Source: Acidothermaceae bacterium (GTDB taxonomy: Bacteria > Actinomycetota > Actinomycetes > Acidothermales > Acidothermaceae). From it: a DNA stretch of 9,004 bases. The stretch's first letter is position 1. Each line of letters opens with the position of its first letter. A model generated the notes under the pieces. The model made no database searches. It was given only the letters and a program-made list of their open reading frames with translations, and was not told where the DNA came from. The position numbers and the translations under genes were made by a program. The stretch is taken from NCBI GenBank assembly GCA_025925185.1, contig JAICLV010000101.1, forward strand, positions 1 to 9,004. The letters are read 5' to 3'. This document shows, piece by piece, positions 1 through 4,907 of the stretch.

Positions 1-443
1 ACGGGATGCCCACCGACATAACGCGACAAGTCGACACCCAGTGCCTGAGCATCAGCTTGAGGTTGAGCCTTTGCTGAACCAACATCGCTCAAGGTACGGG
101 CGAGATGAAGTTGCTGAACCCGCAGAAGTTCGGCACCGATGTGACCGGGGGGTACCGCGATCACTGCCACGTCGAAAGAATCGTCGGCCGACCTCGGCCG
201 GCCCGCCCCGAGCTCGACCGCCAAGGCAAGCCGCCCCGGGTCGCGGTCCTCCAGCGCGACGTCGACCCCGACCTCGCGCAAGGCCAGCCCGATCGAGGTG
301 CCGATCAAACCCGATCCGACGATCAGCACGGATTTCAGGGCCAACCGATCAAGGCTCGGATGGCGTGCCATCGGGCCAGCCGGGGCTGGCGCCGACTCCG
401 CGTCAGGCCGCGACCCCGCTGGTGTGGCGTCGGCGTCGGTCAT
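1..443 (-). CDS. tyrA: Prephenate dehydrogenase, N-terminal part (3' end outside window)
   Basis: Oxidative decarboxylation of prephenate to 4-hydroxyphenylpyruvate with NAD(P), in the tyrosine branch; cytosolic. Translating the reverse strand from the ATG at 443 gives 147 uninterrupted residues up to the window edge. Residues 1-34 are a Pro/Ala-rich, poorly ordered leader. A Rossmann start follows (SVLIVGSGLIGTSIGLAL, residues 38-55) with the dinucleotide glycines G43, G45 and G48. Then come a VAVIAVPP strand (about 92-99), the family block SDVGSAK (119-125) and GGHP (144-147), which usually continues as GGHPMAG. The start overlaps the aroH stop as ATGA, implying translational coupling; an internal ATG at codon 25 is an alternative start that would remove most of the leader. 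The C-terminal dimerisation domain, and any ACT domain, lie outside the window. Confidence 0.93.
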   Translation of the reverse strand, partial: MTDADATPAGSRPDAESAPAPAGPMARHPSLDRLALKSVLIVGSGLIGTSIGLALREVGVDVALEDRDPGRLALAVELGAGRPRSADDSFDVAVIAVPPGHIGAELLRVQQLHLARTLSDVGSAKAQPQADAQALGVDLSRYVGGHP

Positions 444-802
444 TGCGGCAGGTCGTCACGCAGCGCCGCCGCCGCGCCCAAGAACGCGTGCCGAATGTCT
501 GGGCGCGACCGGTCGGTCTCCACATGCGCGAGCATCCGGACGACCCGCGGCAGCGACCCCGGCACGGCAATCTCGCTCGCGCACAACAGCGGGACGTCGT
601 CGAAGCCCACCTGCCGCGCGCCGGCCGCCGGAAAGCACGACGTGAGATCGGGGGTGGCCGTGAAGAAGATGCTGATCACATCGGCCGCTGACAGCTCGTT
701 GCGATCGAGAACGGCGGCGATCATCTCGTGGACCCCGCGATAGATCGAATCGGGGTCGTCGGCGGCCACTTGGATGGCGCCGCGCACCGCTCTAACCGCC
801 AC
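440..802 (-). CDS. aroH: Chorismate mutase, monofunctional AroH type
   Basis: Rearranges chorismate to prephenate, feeding the tyrA product encoded immediately downstream. The protein is 120 residues, the usual size of the trimeric AroH fold. I start it at the GTG at 802 rather than further upstream because AAGGAG (808-813) lies 5 bases before it and the protein then begins at the family's N-terminal VRAVRGAI. By comparison with Bacillus AroH the visible active-site residues are R7, F57, R63, C74, E77, R89 and R115, with the typical blocks TATPDLTSCFPA (48-59) and IRHAFL (103-108). The position usually held by Tyr108 is Phe107 here. The stop overlaps the tyrA start as ATGA. A promoter 32-60 bases upstream fits as its driver. 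Confidence 0.95.
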   Translation of the reverse strand: MAVRAVRGAIQVAADDPDSIYRGVHEMIAAVLDRNELSAADVISIFFTATPDLTSCFPAAGARQVGFDDVPLLCASEIAVPGSLPRVVRMLAHVETDRSRPDIRHAFLGAAAALRDDLPQ

Positions 803-807
803 GATTG

Positions 808-813
808 CTCCTT
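808..813 (-). promoter_or_regulatory. Ribosome binding site of aroH
   Basis: AAGGAG on the minus strand, 5 bases before the GTG at 802. It decides the start against the longer in-frame version that opens at 862, whose first 20 codons would overlap the -10 element and have no family counterpart. Confidence 0.85.
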
Positions 814-833
814 GATCGACAGGTGTCTTGGTC

Positions 834-862
834 ACCCTAGCGACGTGCCCACAACGCTTCAA
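834..862 (-). promoter_or_regulatory. Probable sigma-70 (HrdB/SigA-like) promoter of aroH-tyrA
   Basis: On the minus strand there is a -35 TTGAAG (857-862), a 17-base spacer and a -10 TAGGGT (834-839), close to the actinobacterial housekeeping pattern TTGACx-17/18-TAgxxT. The predicted start near 827 would leave a leader of about 25 bases that contains the AAGGAG site. The -35 lies within the repeated GAAGCGTT motifs, so a regulator bound there would be expected to affect it. Confidence 0.65.
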
Positions 863-892
863 AACGCTTCGGCGGTGTGTCGGCGAAGCGTG
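853..892. repeat. Three GAAGCGT(T) motifs at the aroH promoter (two direct, one inverted)
   Basis: AACGCTTC occurs at 853-860 and again at 863-870, exactly 10 bases apart; the inverted copy GAAGCGTG is at 885-892. The second and third copies form the 8-bp perfect inverted repeat ACGCTTCG/CGAAGCGT (864-871 and 884-891, 12-base loop). The first copy covers part of the -35. One-turn spacing on the same helix face suggests an operator, but no known regulator site is recognised. Confidence 0.5.
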
Positions 893-900
893 TAACCGAT

Positions 901-934
901 CTATCGACTAATGGACCGGTGGTTGTGTCGATAG
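901..934. repeat. 34-bp dyad with concentric inner palindrome
   Basis: CTATCGAC (901-908) and GTCGATAG (927-934) are perfect inverted arms. The 6-bp palindrome ACCGGT (915-920) sits on exactly the same symmetry axis (between 917 and 918). This could be a protein-binding dyad or an RNA hairpin; no T-run follows on either strand. Confidence 0.5.
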
Positions 935-941
935 TGCCCGG

Positions 942-971
942 TGTGGCAGGGTGCCCGATCCCGGTGCCACA
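942..971 (-). terminator. Hairpin, possible end of the scpB-rluB transcript
   Basis: On the minus strand TGTGGCA (971-965) pairs with TGCCACA (948-942). Inside, GGG and CCC can add three more pairs around a short loop. It lies 16 bases past the stop of the 41-codon ORF and 163 bases past the rluB stop, just where the scp-rluB transcript should end before the aroH promoter. There is no U-tract, which is common for actinobacterial hairpin terminators, so termination itself is inferred. Confidence 0.35.
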
Positions 972-987
972 AAGTCGACTTATCTCT

Positions 988-1113
988 TTACGAATGCCAG
1001 TTGACCTGCGTCAACTCATCCAGGATCGGCATGGTCCAAGTTCCCGCCCGCCGTGCCTTGCCAGCCGGCATCGAGCCGATTACGGACGAACTCATAACGC
1101 GATTTGTCGACAT
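988..1113 (-). CDS. Possible 41-residue small protein, unknown function
   Basis: An ATG at 1113 opens 41 codons ending in TAA at 988-990, in the same frame as rluB and 21 bases after its stop. The peptide begins MSTNRVMSSSVIGSM, has a basic middle (GKARR) and ends in TMPILDELTQVNWHS. About 30 of 41 third positions are G or C, below the neighbours but not random. No Shine-Dalgarno sequence precedes it, and no good leaderless -10 is visible. In its favour are the hairpin soon after its stop and a start region (1101-1116) identical over 16 bases to that of scpB. I do not recognise the peptide. It may equally be a chance ORF in the rluB 3' untranslated region. Confidence 0.25.
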   Translation of the reverse strand: MSTNRVMSSSVIGSMPAGKARRAGTWTMPILDELTQVNWHS

Positions 1114-1134
1114 AGCACCATGTCGGGAGATAGC

Positions 1135-1929
1135 TCAATCCGTTCGAAGCTTCCTAGCTCGGTCGCGCTTAGGACGGCTAGCGCGATCTTCGACGGCGGC
1201 GAACAGCTCGCCGACCTCGCGCTGGGTGAGCGGCCGGATCTTTCCCGGCCGCAGCTCCCCCAACATCACCGGCCCGATTTGGGTGCGCACCAACCGCTGA
1301 ACCGGATGGCCGACGGCGGCGAGAAGCCGCCGCACGATGTGTTTGCGACCCTCGTGCAGGGCGACCTCGACCATCACCCGGGGACCAGCGCGGCCCAGCA
1401 CCCGGAAACTGTCGACTCGGGCGAGGCCGTCCTCCAACTCGACGCCCGCCCGCAACGTCCGGCCGACGTCGCGAGGCACCGTGCCGGTGACCTCCGCGAC
1501 ATAGGTCTTGCGCACGCCGTAGGACGGGTGCATCAGCCGGTGCGCCAGCTCACCGTCGTTCGTGAGCAGGAGCAAGCCCTCGCTGTCGGCGTCGAGGCGG
1601 CCGACGTGGAACAGCCGCTCGGAGCGGTGCTCGACGAGGTCGCCGAGGCACGGCCGACCGGCAGGATCGGACATCGCGCTGAGCATGCCGCGCGGCTTGT
1701 TCACCGCGAGGTAGCGGGCGGTCTCGCGAACCGACACGCGAACGCCATCGACCTTCACGACCGCTCGATCGGGATCGACCCGCACGCCCTGCTCCCGCAC
1801 GGTGCGGCCGTCGACCTCCACGCGGCCCTGCGCGATCAGCTCCTCGCAAGCCCGCCTCGACGCCACTCCAGCGGCGGCGAGCACCTTCTGCAGCCGAATC
1901 CCTGTCTGGTCTGCCTCCGAACTATTCAT
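1135..1929 (-). CDS. rluB: Ribosomal large-subunit pseudouridine synthase, RsuA/RluB type
   Basis: Isomerises a specific uridine in rRNA to pseudouridine; cytosolic, acts on 23S rRNA if RluB-like, although the RsuA/RluB/RluE/RluF subgroup cannot be fixed from sequence alone. The 264-residue protein has an S4 RNA-binding domain (about 11-58, with RLQKVLAAAGVASRR), then the catalytic domain. This carries AVNKPRGMLS (75-84), the signature GRLDADSEGLLLLTND (110-125) with nucleophile D113, KTY (141-143) and EGRKHIVRRL (193-202). The C-terminus is basic. The ATG at 1929 overlaps the scpB stop by 8 bases and has only a weak ribosome binding site, so translation is probably coupled. Location just after scpAB is usual in actinobacteria. 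Confidence 0.93.
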   Translation of the reverse strand: MNSSEADQTGIRLQKVLAAAGVASRRACEELIAQGRVEVDGRTVREQGVRVDPDRAVVKVDGVRVSVRETARYLAVNKPRGMLSAMSDPAGRPCLGDLVEHRSERLFHVGRLDADSEGLLLLTNDGELAHRLMHPSYGVRKTYVAEVTGTVPRDVGRTLRAGVELEDGLARVDSFRVLGRAGPRVMVEVALHEGRKHIVRRLLAAVGHPVQRLVRTQIGPVMLGELRPGKIRPLTQREVGELFAAVEDRASRPKRDRARKLRTD

Positions 1930-2686
1930 CTCGACCTGAACTTGAGAGTTCGCCTTCTAGTTCCTCGATCGTCGTAGACTCAGGAAGGAAGTTGGCCAGA
2001 TTAGGCAACTCTTCTAGGCTCCGGAGCCCGAGCCGCTCCATGAAGTAGTCCGTCGTTCGATAGAGCACAGCGCCGGAGTCCTCGGCGCCCGCCTCCTCGA
2101 CCAGACCCCGGCTGACCAGCGTGCGCATCACCCCGTCGACGTTCACCCCGCGCACTGCGCTGACCCGCGCGCGACTGACCGGCTGCCGATACGCGACGAC
2201 GGCGAGAGTCTCCAACGCGGCCTGCGTCAGCCTGGCCTGCTGACCGTCGAGCACGAACCGCTCGACGTACGGCGCGAACTCCTCCCTGGTGTACAGCCGC
2301 CAGCCGCCGGCGATCTCCCGGAGCTCGAAGCCGCGACCGGACCGCGTGTAGTCGCGCCGAATCTCATCCAAGGTGGCGAGCACGCGCGTTTCCGGCACCG
2401 CCAACACGCTCGCGATAAGGGTTGCGCCGGCCGGCTCATCGACGACCAACAAGATGGCCTCGATCGCCCCGCGCAACTGCTCGTCGCTCAGTGTCTCCTC
2501 GGCGCCGTCCGACGACTCGGCGCCGTCCGACGACTCGGCGGTGTCCAGCGCCTCGGTGCCCACGGCCTCGTCGTCCATCGCCTCGGTATCCACCGCCTCG
2601 GTATCCACCGCCTCGGTATCCAGCGCCTCGTCGTCCACCGTGGCGGCGCCGATCGGGTCCCCGCCGTCCGGTGGATTTGTCGACAT
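1922..2686 (-). CDS. scpB: Segregation and condensation protein B, with acidic repeat N-terminus
   Basis: A kleisin-associated winged-helix (kite) subunit that binds ScpA as a dimer in the SMC-ScpAB condensin complex. The start is the ATG at 2686, preceded at 4 bases by GGAGGT (2691-2696); the open frame further upstream reads antisense-like arginine-rich sequence and is not used. Of 254 residues, the first 65 are low complexity: six EA(V/L/M)(D/G)(T/D) pentapeptides (20-49) and two SSDGAE hexapeptides (52-63). The conserved core then runs from LRGAIEAILLVVDEPA (71-86) through GFELREIAGGWRLYTR (119-134) and LTQAALETLAVVAYRQPVSR (153-172) to LYRTTDYFMERLGL (208-221). The usual ScpB is about 190 residues, so the extra length is the acidic tail. 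It follows scpA after 80 bases and overlaps rluB. Confidence 0.94.
   Translation of the reverse strand: MSTNPPDGGDPIGAATVDDEALDTEAVDTEAVDTEAMDDEAVGTEALDTAESSDGAESSDGAEETLSDEQLRGAIEAILLVVDEPAGATLIASVLAVPETRVLATLDEIRRDYTRSGRGFELREIAGGWRLYTREEFAPYVERFVLDGQQARLTQAALETLAVVAYRQPVSRARVSAVRGVNVDGVMRTLVSRGLVEEAGAEDSGAVLYRTTDYFMERLGLRSLEELPNLANFLPESTTIEELEGELSSSGRDE
2499..2534. repeat. Two tandem 18-bp repeats inside scpB
   Basis: The unit TCGGCGCCGTCCGACGAC is repeated exactly at 2499-2516 and 2517-2534, encoding the two SSDGAE hexapeptides of the ScpB leader. The copies are identical at the DNA level, which suggests a recent duplication. Confidence 0.85.
2540..2629. repeat. Six degenerate 15-bp tandem repeats inside scpB
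   Basis: In-frame 15-bp units encode the pentapeptides EALDT, EAVDT, EAVDT, EAMDD, EAVGT and EALDT (ScpB residues 20-49). The central copies (around 2583-2615) are near-identical in DNA, so copy number could change by slippage without breaking the frame. Confidence 0.85.
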
Positions 2687-2690
2687 AGCT

Positions 2691-2696
2691 ACCTCC
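2691..2696 (-). promoter_or_regulatory. Ribosome binding site of scpB
   Basis: GGAGGT on the minus strand, 4 bases before the ATG at 2686. It fixes the scpB start and gives scpB independent translation initiation, unlike its overlapped neighbours. The rest of the 80-base scpA-scpB gap shows nothing convincing. Confidence 0.8.
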
Positions 2697-2766
2697 AGAT
2701 CGTGACGCGGCACGCCCGCGTCCGAGAACGGCCGGCCAGCCAGCCTACGGTGCCGACCGAGCCGCC

Positions 2767-3639
2767 CTACGGCGCGGCCGGTGGCGCCTCGGGCTCGTCG
2801 GCGGTGGCGGCGCCCTGATCGTCCGGCCACTCCGAGACGGCGGCCGCCGCCGCCCCGTCGTCGTCCGGCGCGCCGGTCCAACGCACGAGCAGGTCGCCGA
2901 GCGGGGTGAGCTGCTCGAACGACACCAGCGCTTCCTTGAACAACTCCAGCAGCGCGAGGAAGCGGGCGACGATCTCCACGGTGGCCGTGCAGTCGGAGGT
3001 CAGCGCGCGGAAGGTCGCGGTACCGCCCCGACGCAGCCGCTCGCTGACGATCCCGGCCTGCTCCCGCACGCTCACCGTCGGCGCGTGGATGTGCGCGACG
3101 GACACCGTCGCCGGCGGCTTGGGCGTCAGCGCGCGGGCCGCGATCGCGGCGAACTGCTCGGGACCAAGTCCGATCAACACCTCTGGCAGCAGCCCGGTGA
3201 AGCGCGGGTCAGGACCGACCGCCCGCGGATAGCGGCGTACCTCCGTCGCCAGCAGCGAGGCGAGGATCGCCGCCACCTGCTTGTACGCGCGGTACTGCAG
3301 GAGGCGCGCGAACAACAGGTCGCGCGCCTCGAGTAACGCGAGGTCTTCTTCGTCCTCGACCTCGGCGGCGGGCAGCAACCGGGCGGCCTTTAAGTCGATC
3401 AACGTGGCCGCCACCACCAGGAACTCGCTGGCCTGACCGAGGTCCCAGCTCGCGCCCATATGCCGGATGTAAGCGATGAACTCGTCAGTGACCGTCGACA
3501 GCGATACCGCGGTGATGTCGAGCTCGTGCTTGGCGATCAGCCCGAGCAGGAGGTCAAACGGACCCTCGAACACCTCAAGATGCACCTGAAAGCCGCGCGG
3601 TTCCGCGCCCGCTGGCAGCTCGTCAACCATCGCCGTCAC
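2767..3639 (-). CDS. scpA: Segregation and condensation protein A (kleisin)
   Basis: Bridges the SMC heads and recruits ScpB in the bacterial condensin. I use the GTG at 3639, which overlaps the preceding stop as GTGA, giving 290 residues; an ATG three codons later (3630) is the alternative, and neither has a clear Shine-Dalgarno sequence. The N-terminal SMC-neck-binding motif FEGPFDLLLGLI is at 24-35, followed by the helical block EFLVVAATLIDLKAARLLP (72-90), an acidic linker (VEDEEDLALLEARD, about 94-107) and LLFARLLQYRAYKQVA. The C-terminal winged helix (about 193-255) contains VEIVARFLALLELFKEALV. A tail of about 35 residues rich in Asp, Glu, Ala and Pro (256-290) follows. The longer open frame upstream to 3870 overlaps the membrane-protein gene and is out of frame with it, so it is not coding. 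Confidence 0.94.
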   Translation of the reverse strand: MTAMVDELPAGAEPRGFQVHLEVFEGPFDLLLGLIAKHELDITAVSLSTVTDEFIAYIRHMGASWDLGQASEFLVVAATLIDLKAARLLPAAEVEDEEDLALLEARDLLFARLLQYRAYKQVAAILASLLATEVRRYPRAVGPDPRFTGLLPEVLIGLGPEQFAAIAARALTPKPPATVSVAHIHAPTVSVREQAGIVSERLRRGGTATFRALTSDCTATVEIVARFLALLELFKEALVSFEQLTPLGDLLVRWTGAPDDDGAAAAAVSEWPDDQGAATADEPEAPPAAP

Positions 3640-4349
3640 GCGATCAGCCCGACCAGCGGGTCGACCATCGTGCTCAAGAGGGAGACGAGGATCGGCTCTC
3701 CGAAGATCGGCAACGCGAGGATCAGCAGGATCAGCGTCCCCCAGTTCTCCTCGTCGAGCCGGTAGTGCGCGCGCTGCCAGCCGGGCGTGCGCGGCACCAG
3801 CGCGAAGAGCAGCTTGCCGCCGTCGAGTGGGGGCAACGGCATGATCGCGAGAATTCCCATCGTCAGCCACTCGACCCCTGCCAACAGCAGCGCGATCTGA
3901 CCGAAGTTGCCGACGTAGTCGATGTGGCTGCCGCCCACGAGAAAGTGCGGCGCGCCGTCATATATCTCTCGTAGCCACGACAGCTCGCGACCGAAGTCCG
4001 CGCCCGACCAAGACCGAAACGCGGCCAGCGCGCCGATTCCTATTGCCGCCAGCGCCACCGGGCCGGCCAGCAGTTGCCCTGCCACCCGTGCCGGCGGCTT
4101 ACGCACGAAGTTGCCGACCTCGACCGAACTCCCCCAAGCCGGGCCGGCGATCGCCGCCGCGACGCAGCCGTACGGATTGATCACCGGCCGCAGCCACCCA
4201 AACGCGCGCCGGCGCGCGATATCACGCGCCCACGCGGGACGTCGCCCACCCGCCACCAGGCGTTGAGCGAGCCCGCGGACGTAAAGGCCGATCGCAAAGG
4301 CAACCACGAGGACGACGAAAGACAGCGGGAACCGCAGCGCGTAAAGCAC
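3636..4349 (-). CDS. Site-2-protease-like (M50B) membrane protein lacking HExxH, probable pseudoprotease
   Basis: A polytopic membrane protein of 237 residues with hydrophobic stretches at about 5-24, 90-112, 147-172 and 203-225. It resembles the short M50 proteases of the YwhC/Rip2-3 kind. The C-terminal metal-ligand motif is recognisable as MPLPPLDGG (170-178, with D176), and the segment from NPYG (58-61) through AWGSSVEV (71-78) to LAGPVAL (94-100) matches the family's NPxG...GWAKPVPV...LAGP order. The first-helix motif HExxHALVA is replaced by RGLAQRLVA (25-33), so both zinc-binding histidines and the catalytic glutamate are missing; the Asn before the DG motif is Ala168. It should not be a working zinc protease. 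It starts at GTG 4349, 3 bases after the preceding stop, and overlaps scpA. A role linked to segregation or the membrane is inference from position only. Confidence 0.75.
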   Translation of the reverse strand: MLYALRFPLSFVVLVVAFAIGLYVRGLAQRLVAGGRRPAWARDIARRRAFGWLRPVINPYGCVAAAIAGPAWGSSVEVGNFVRKPPARVAGQLLAGPVALAAIGIGALAAFRSWSGADFGRELSWLREIYDGAPHFLVGGSHIDYVGNFGQIALLLAGVEWLTMGILAIMPLPPLDGGKLLFALVPRTPGWQRAHYRLDEENWGTLILLILALPIFGEPILVSLLSTMVDPLVGLIA

Positions 4350-4352
4350 CGA

Positions 4353-4907
4353 TCAGCGCCCGCGCAGCCGGCGGACGAGAATGCTCGCGTCGCCCTTCGC
4401 CTCGAGGTCGGCGAGGACGACGGCGACCGCCTCGCGCACAATCCGGCCGCGGTCGACCGCGAGGCCATGCGAGCCGCGCAGCGCGAGCCGCGCGTGCTCC
4501 AGCTGGAGCAGCTCCTCCGGGGAGCAATACACGGTGATCTTCTCGTCGTGCCGCTCGCGGCCGGTCGGCTCGGACTGCCGGACGTCGCTGCGGCGGGTGA
4601 TCCGAACCGGTCGGGCACCACCGGGCCGCGCGCCTCGCGGATCATCGAAACGCTCGGGCGCGGTGTCGCGTTCCGTGTTGCGGACGCCGGCGTCGTCTTC
4701 CCAGTCTGAGTCCGGCGCAGGCTGAAGCGCGCGGCTGACGCGGGGTGCCCGTGCGGGCGCGGCGAGCGCGGCGCTGCCCCGCGTCGTCGGTCCTGGCGTG
4801 GCGGCGGACGGCGCGGCCGCGCCGGCCGCGCCGGCGGAGAGCGCCGCGGCGCCACCCGTAGCCCGGAACAACTCGTCGGCGCCCGGCAGCCGGGGTCGGC
4901 GGTTCAT
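4353..4907 (-). CDS. Conserved actinobacterial protein with disordered N-terminus and RHH-like C-terminus; probable ParA partner
   Basis: Of 184 residues, about 20-115 are Ala/Pro/Arg/Asp-rich and look disordered. The C-terminus (121-184) is ordered and strongly conserved, as far as I recall, in streptomycete relatives next to parA. It reads as a strand KITVYCS (123-129), helix PEELLQLEHARLALRG (130-145) and helix DRGRIVREAVAVVLADLEA (152-170), the topology of ribbon-helix-helix DNA-binding proteins, then a basic end LVRRLRGR. The first residues MNRRPRLPGADELF have a basic-then-LxxxxLF pattern loosely like the ParA-contacting N-terminal peptide of ParB. The start overlaps the parA stop as ATGA. 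A DNA-binding adaptor for the ParA encoded upstream is therefore likely but is inference. No enzyme motif is visible. Confidence 0.72.
   Translation of the reverse strand: MNRRPRLPGADELFRATGGAAALSAGAAGAAAPSAATPGPTTRGSAALAAPARAPRVSRALQPAPDSDWEDDAGVRNTERDTAPERFDDPRGARPGGARPVRITRRSDVRQSEPTGRERHDEKITVYCSPEELLQLEHARLALRGSHGLAVDRGRIVREAVAVVLADLEAKGDASILVRRLRGR

Larger units (their letters stand above)
803..1134. other. 332-base intergenic spacer between rluB and aroH
   Basis: The largest non-coding stretch in the window, visibly less GC-rich than its surroundings in places. In transcription order it holds a possible 41-codon ORF (1113-988), a hairpin (971-942), a 34-bp dyad (934-901), the GAAGCGT motif cluster (892-853), the promoter and the aroH ribosome binding site. 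I see no tRNA, riboswitch core or transposon end. Confidence 0.8.

Noticed and set aside
41..743. Overlapping plus-strand open frames at the left end
   Set aside because: They are arginine/proline-rich shadows of tyrA and aroH, which show clear family motifs on the minus strand.
877..1977. 366-codon plus-strand open frame
   Set aside because: It runs antisense through rluB, has no family motif, and the conserved rluB protein with catalytic GRLD lies on the other strand.
2742..2747. TAGGCT as a -10 element of an scpB promoter
   Set aside because: No acceptable -35 lies 16-19 bases upstream.
2687..2881. N-terminal extension of scpB to 2881
   Set aside because: It would run back into scpA, encodes Arg/Gly-rich sequence, and GGAGGT sits just before the ATG at 2686.
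3640..3870. N-terminal extension of scpA to 3870
   Set aside because: This stretch is the other frame of the S2P-like gene, and the GTGA overlap at 3636-3639 gives a natural coupled start.
4181..4855. 224-codon minus-strand open frame overlapping the RHH-like gene
   Set aside because: It is Arg/Ser/Pro-rich and has no recognisable domain, while the alternative frame has a conserved strand-helix-helix end and perfect ATGA coupling to parA.
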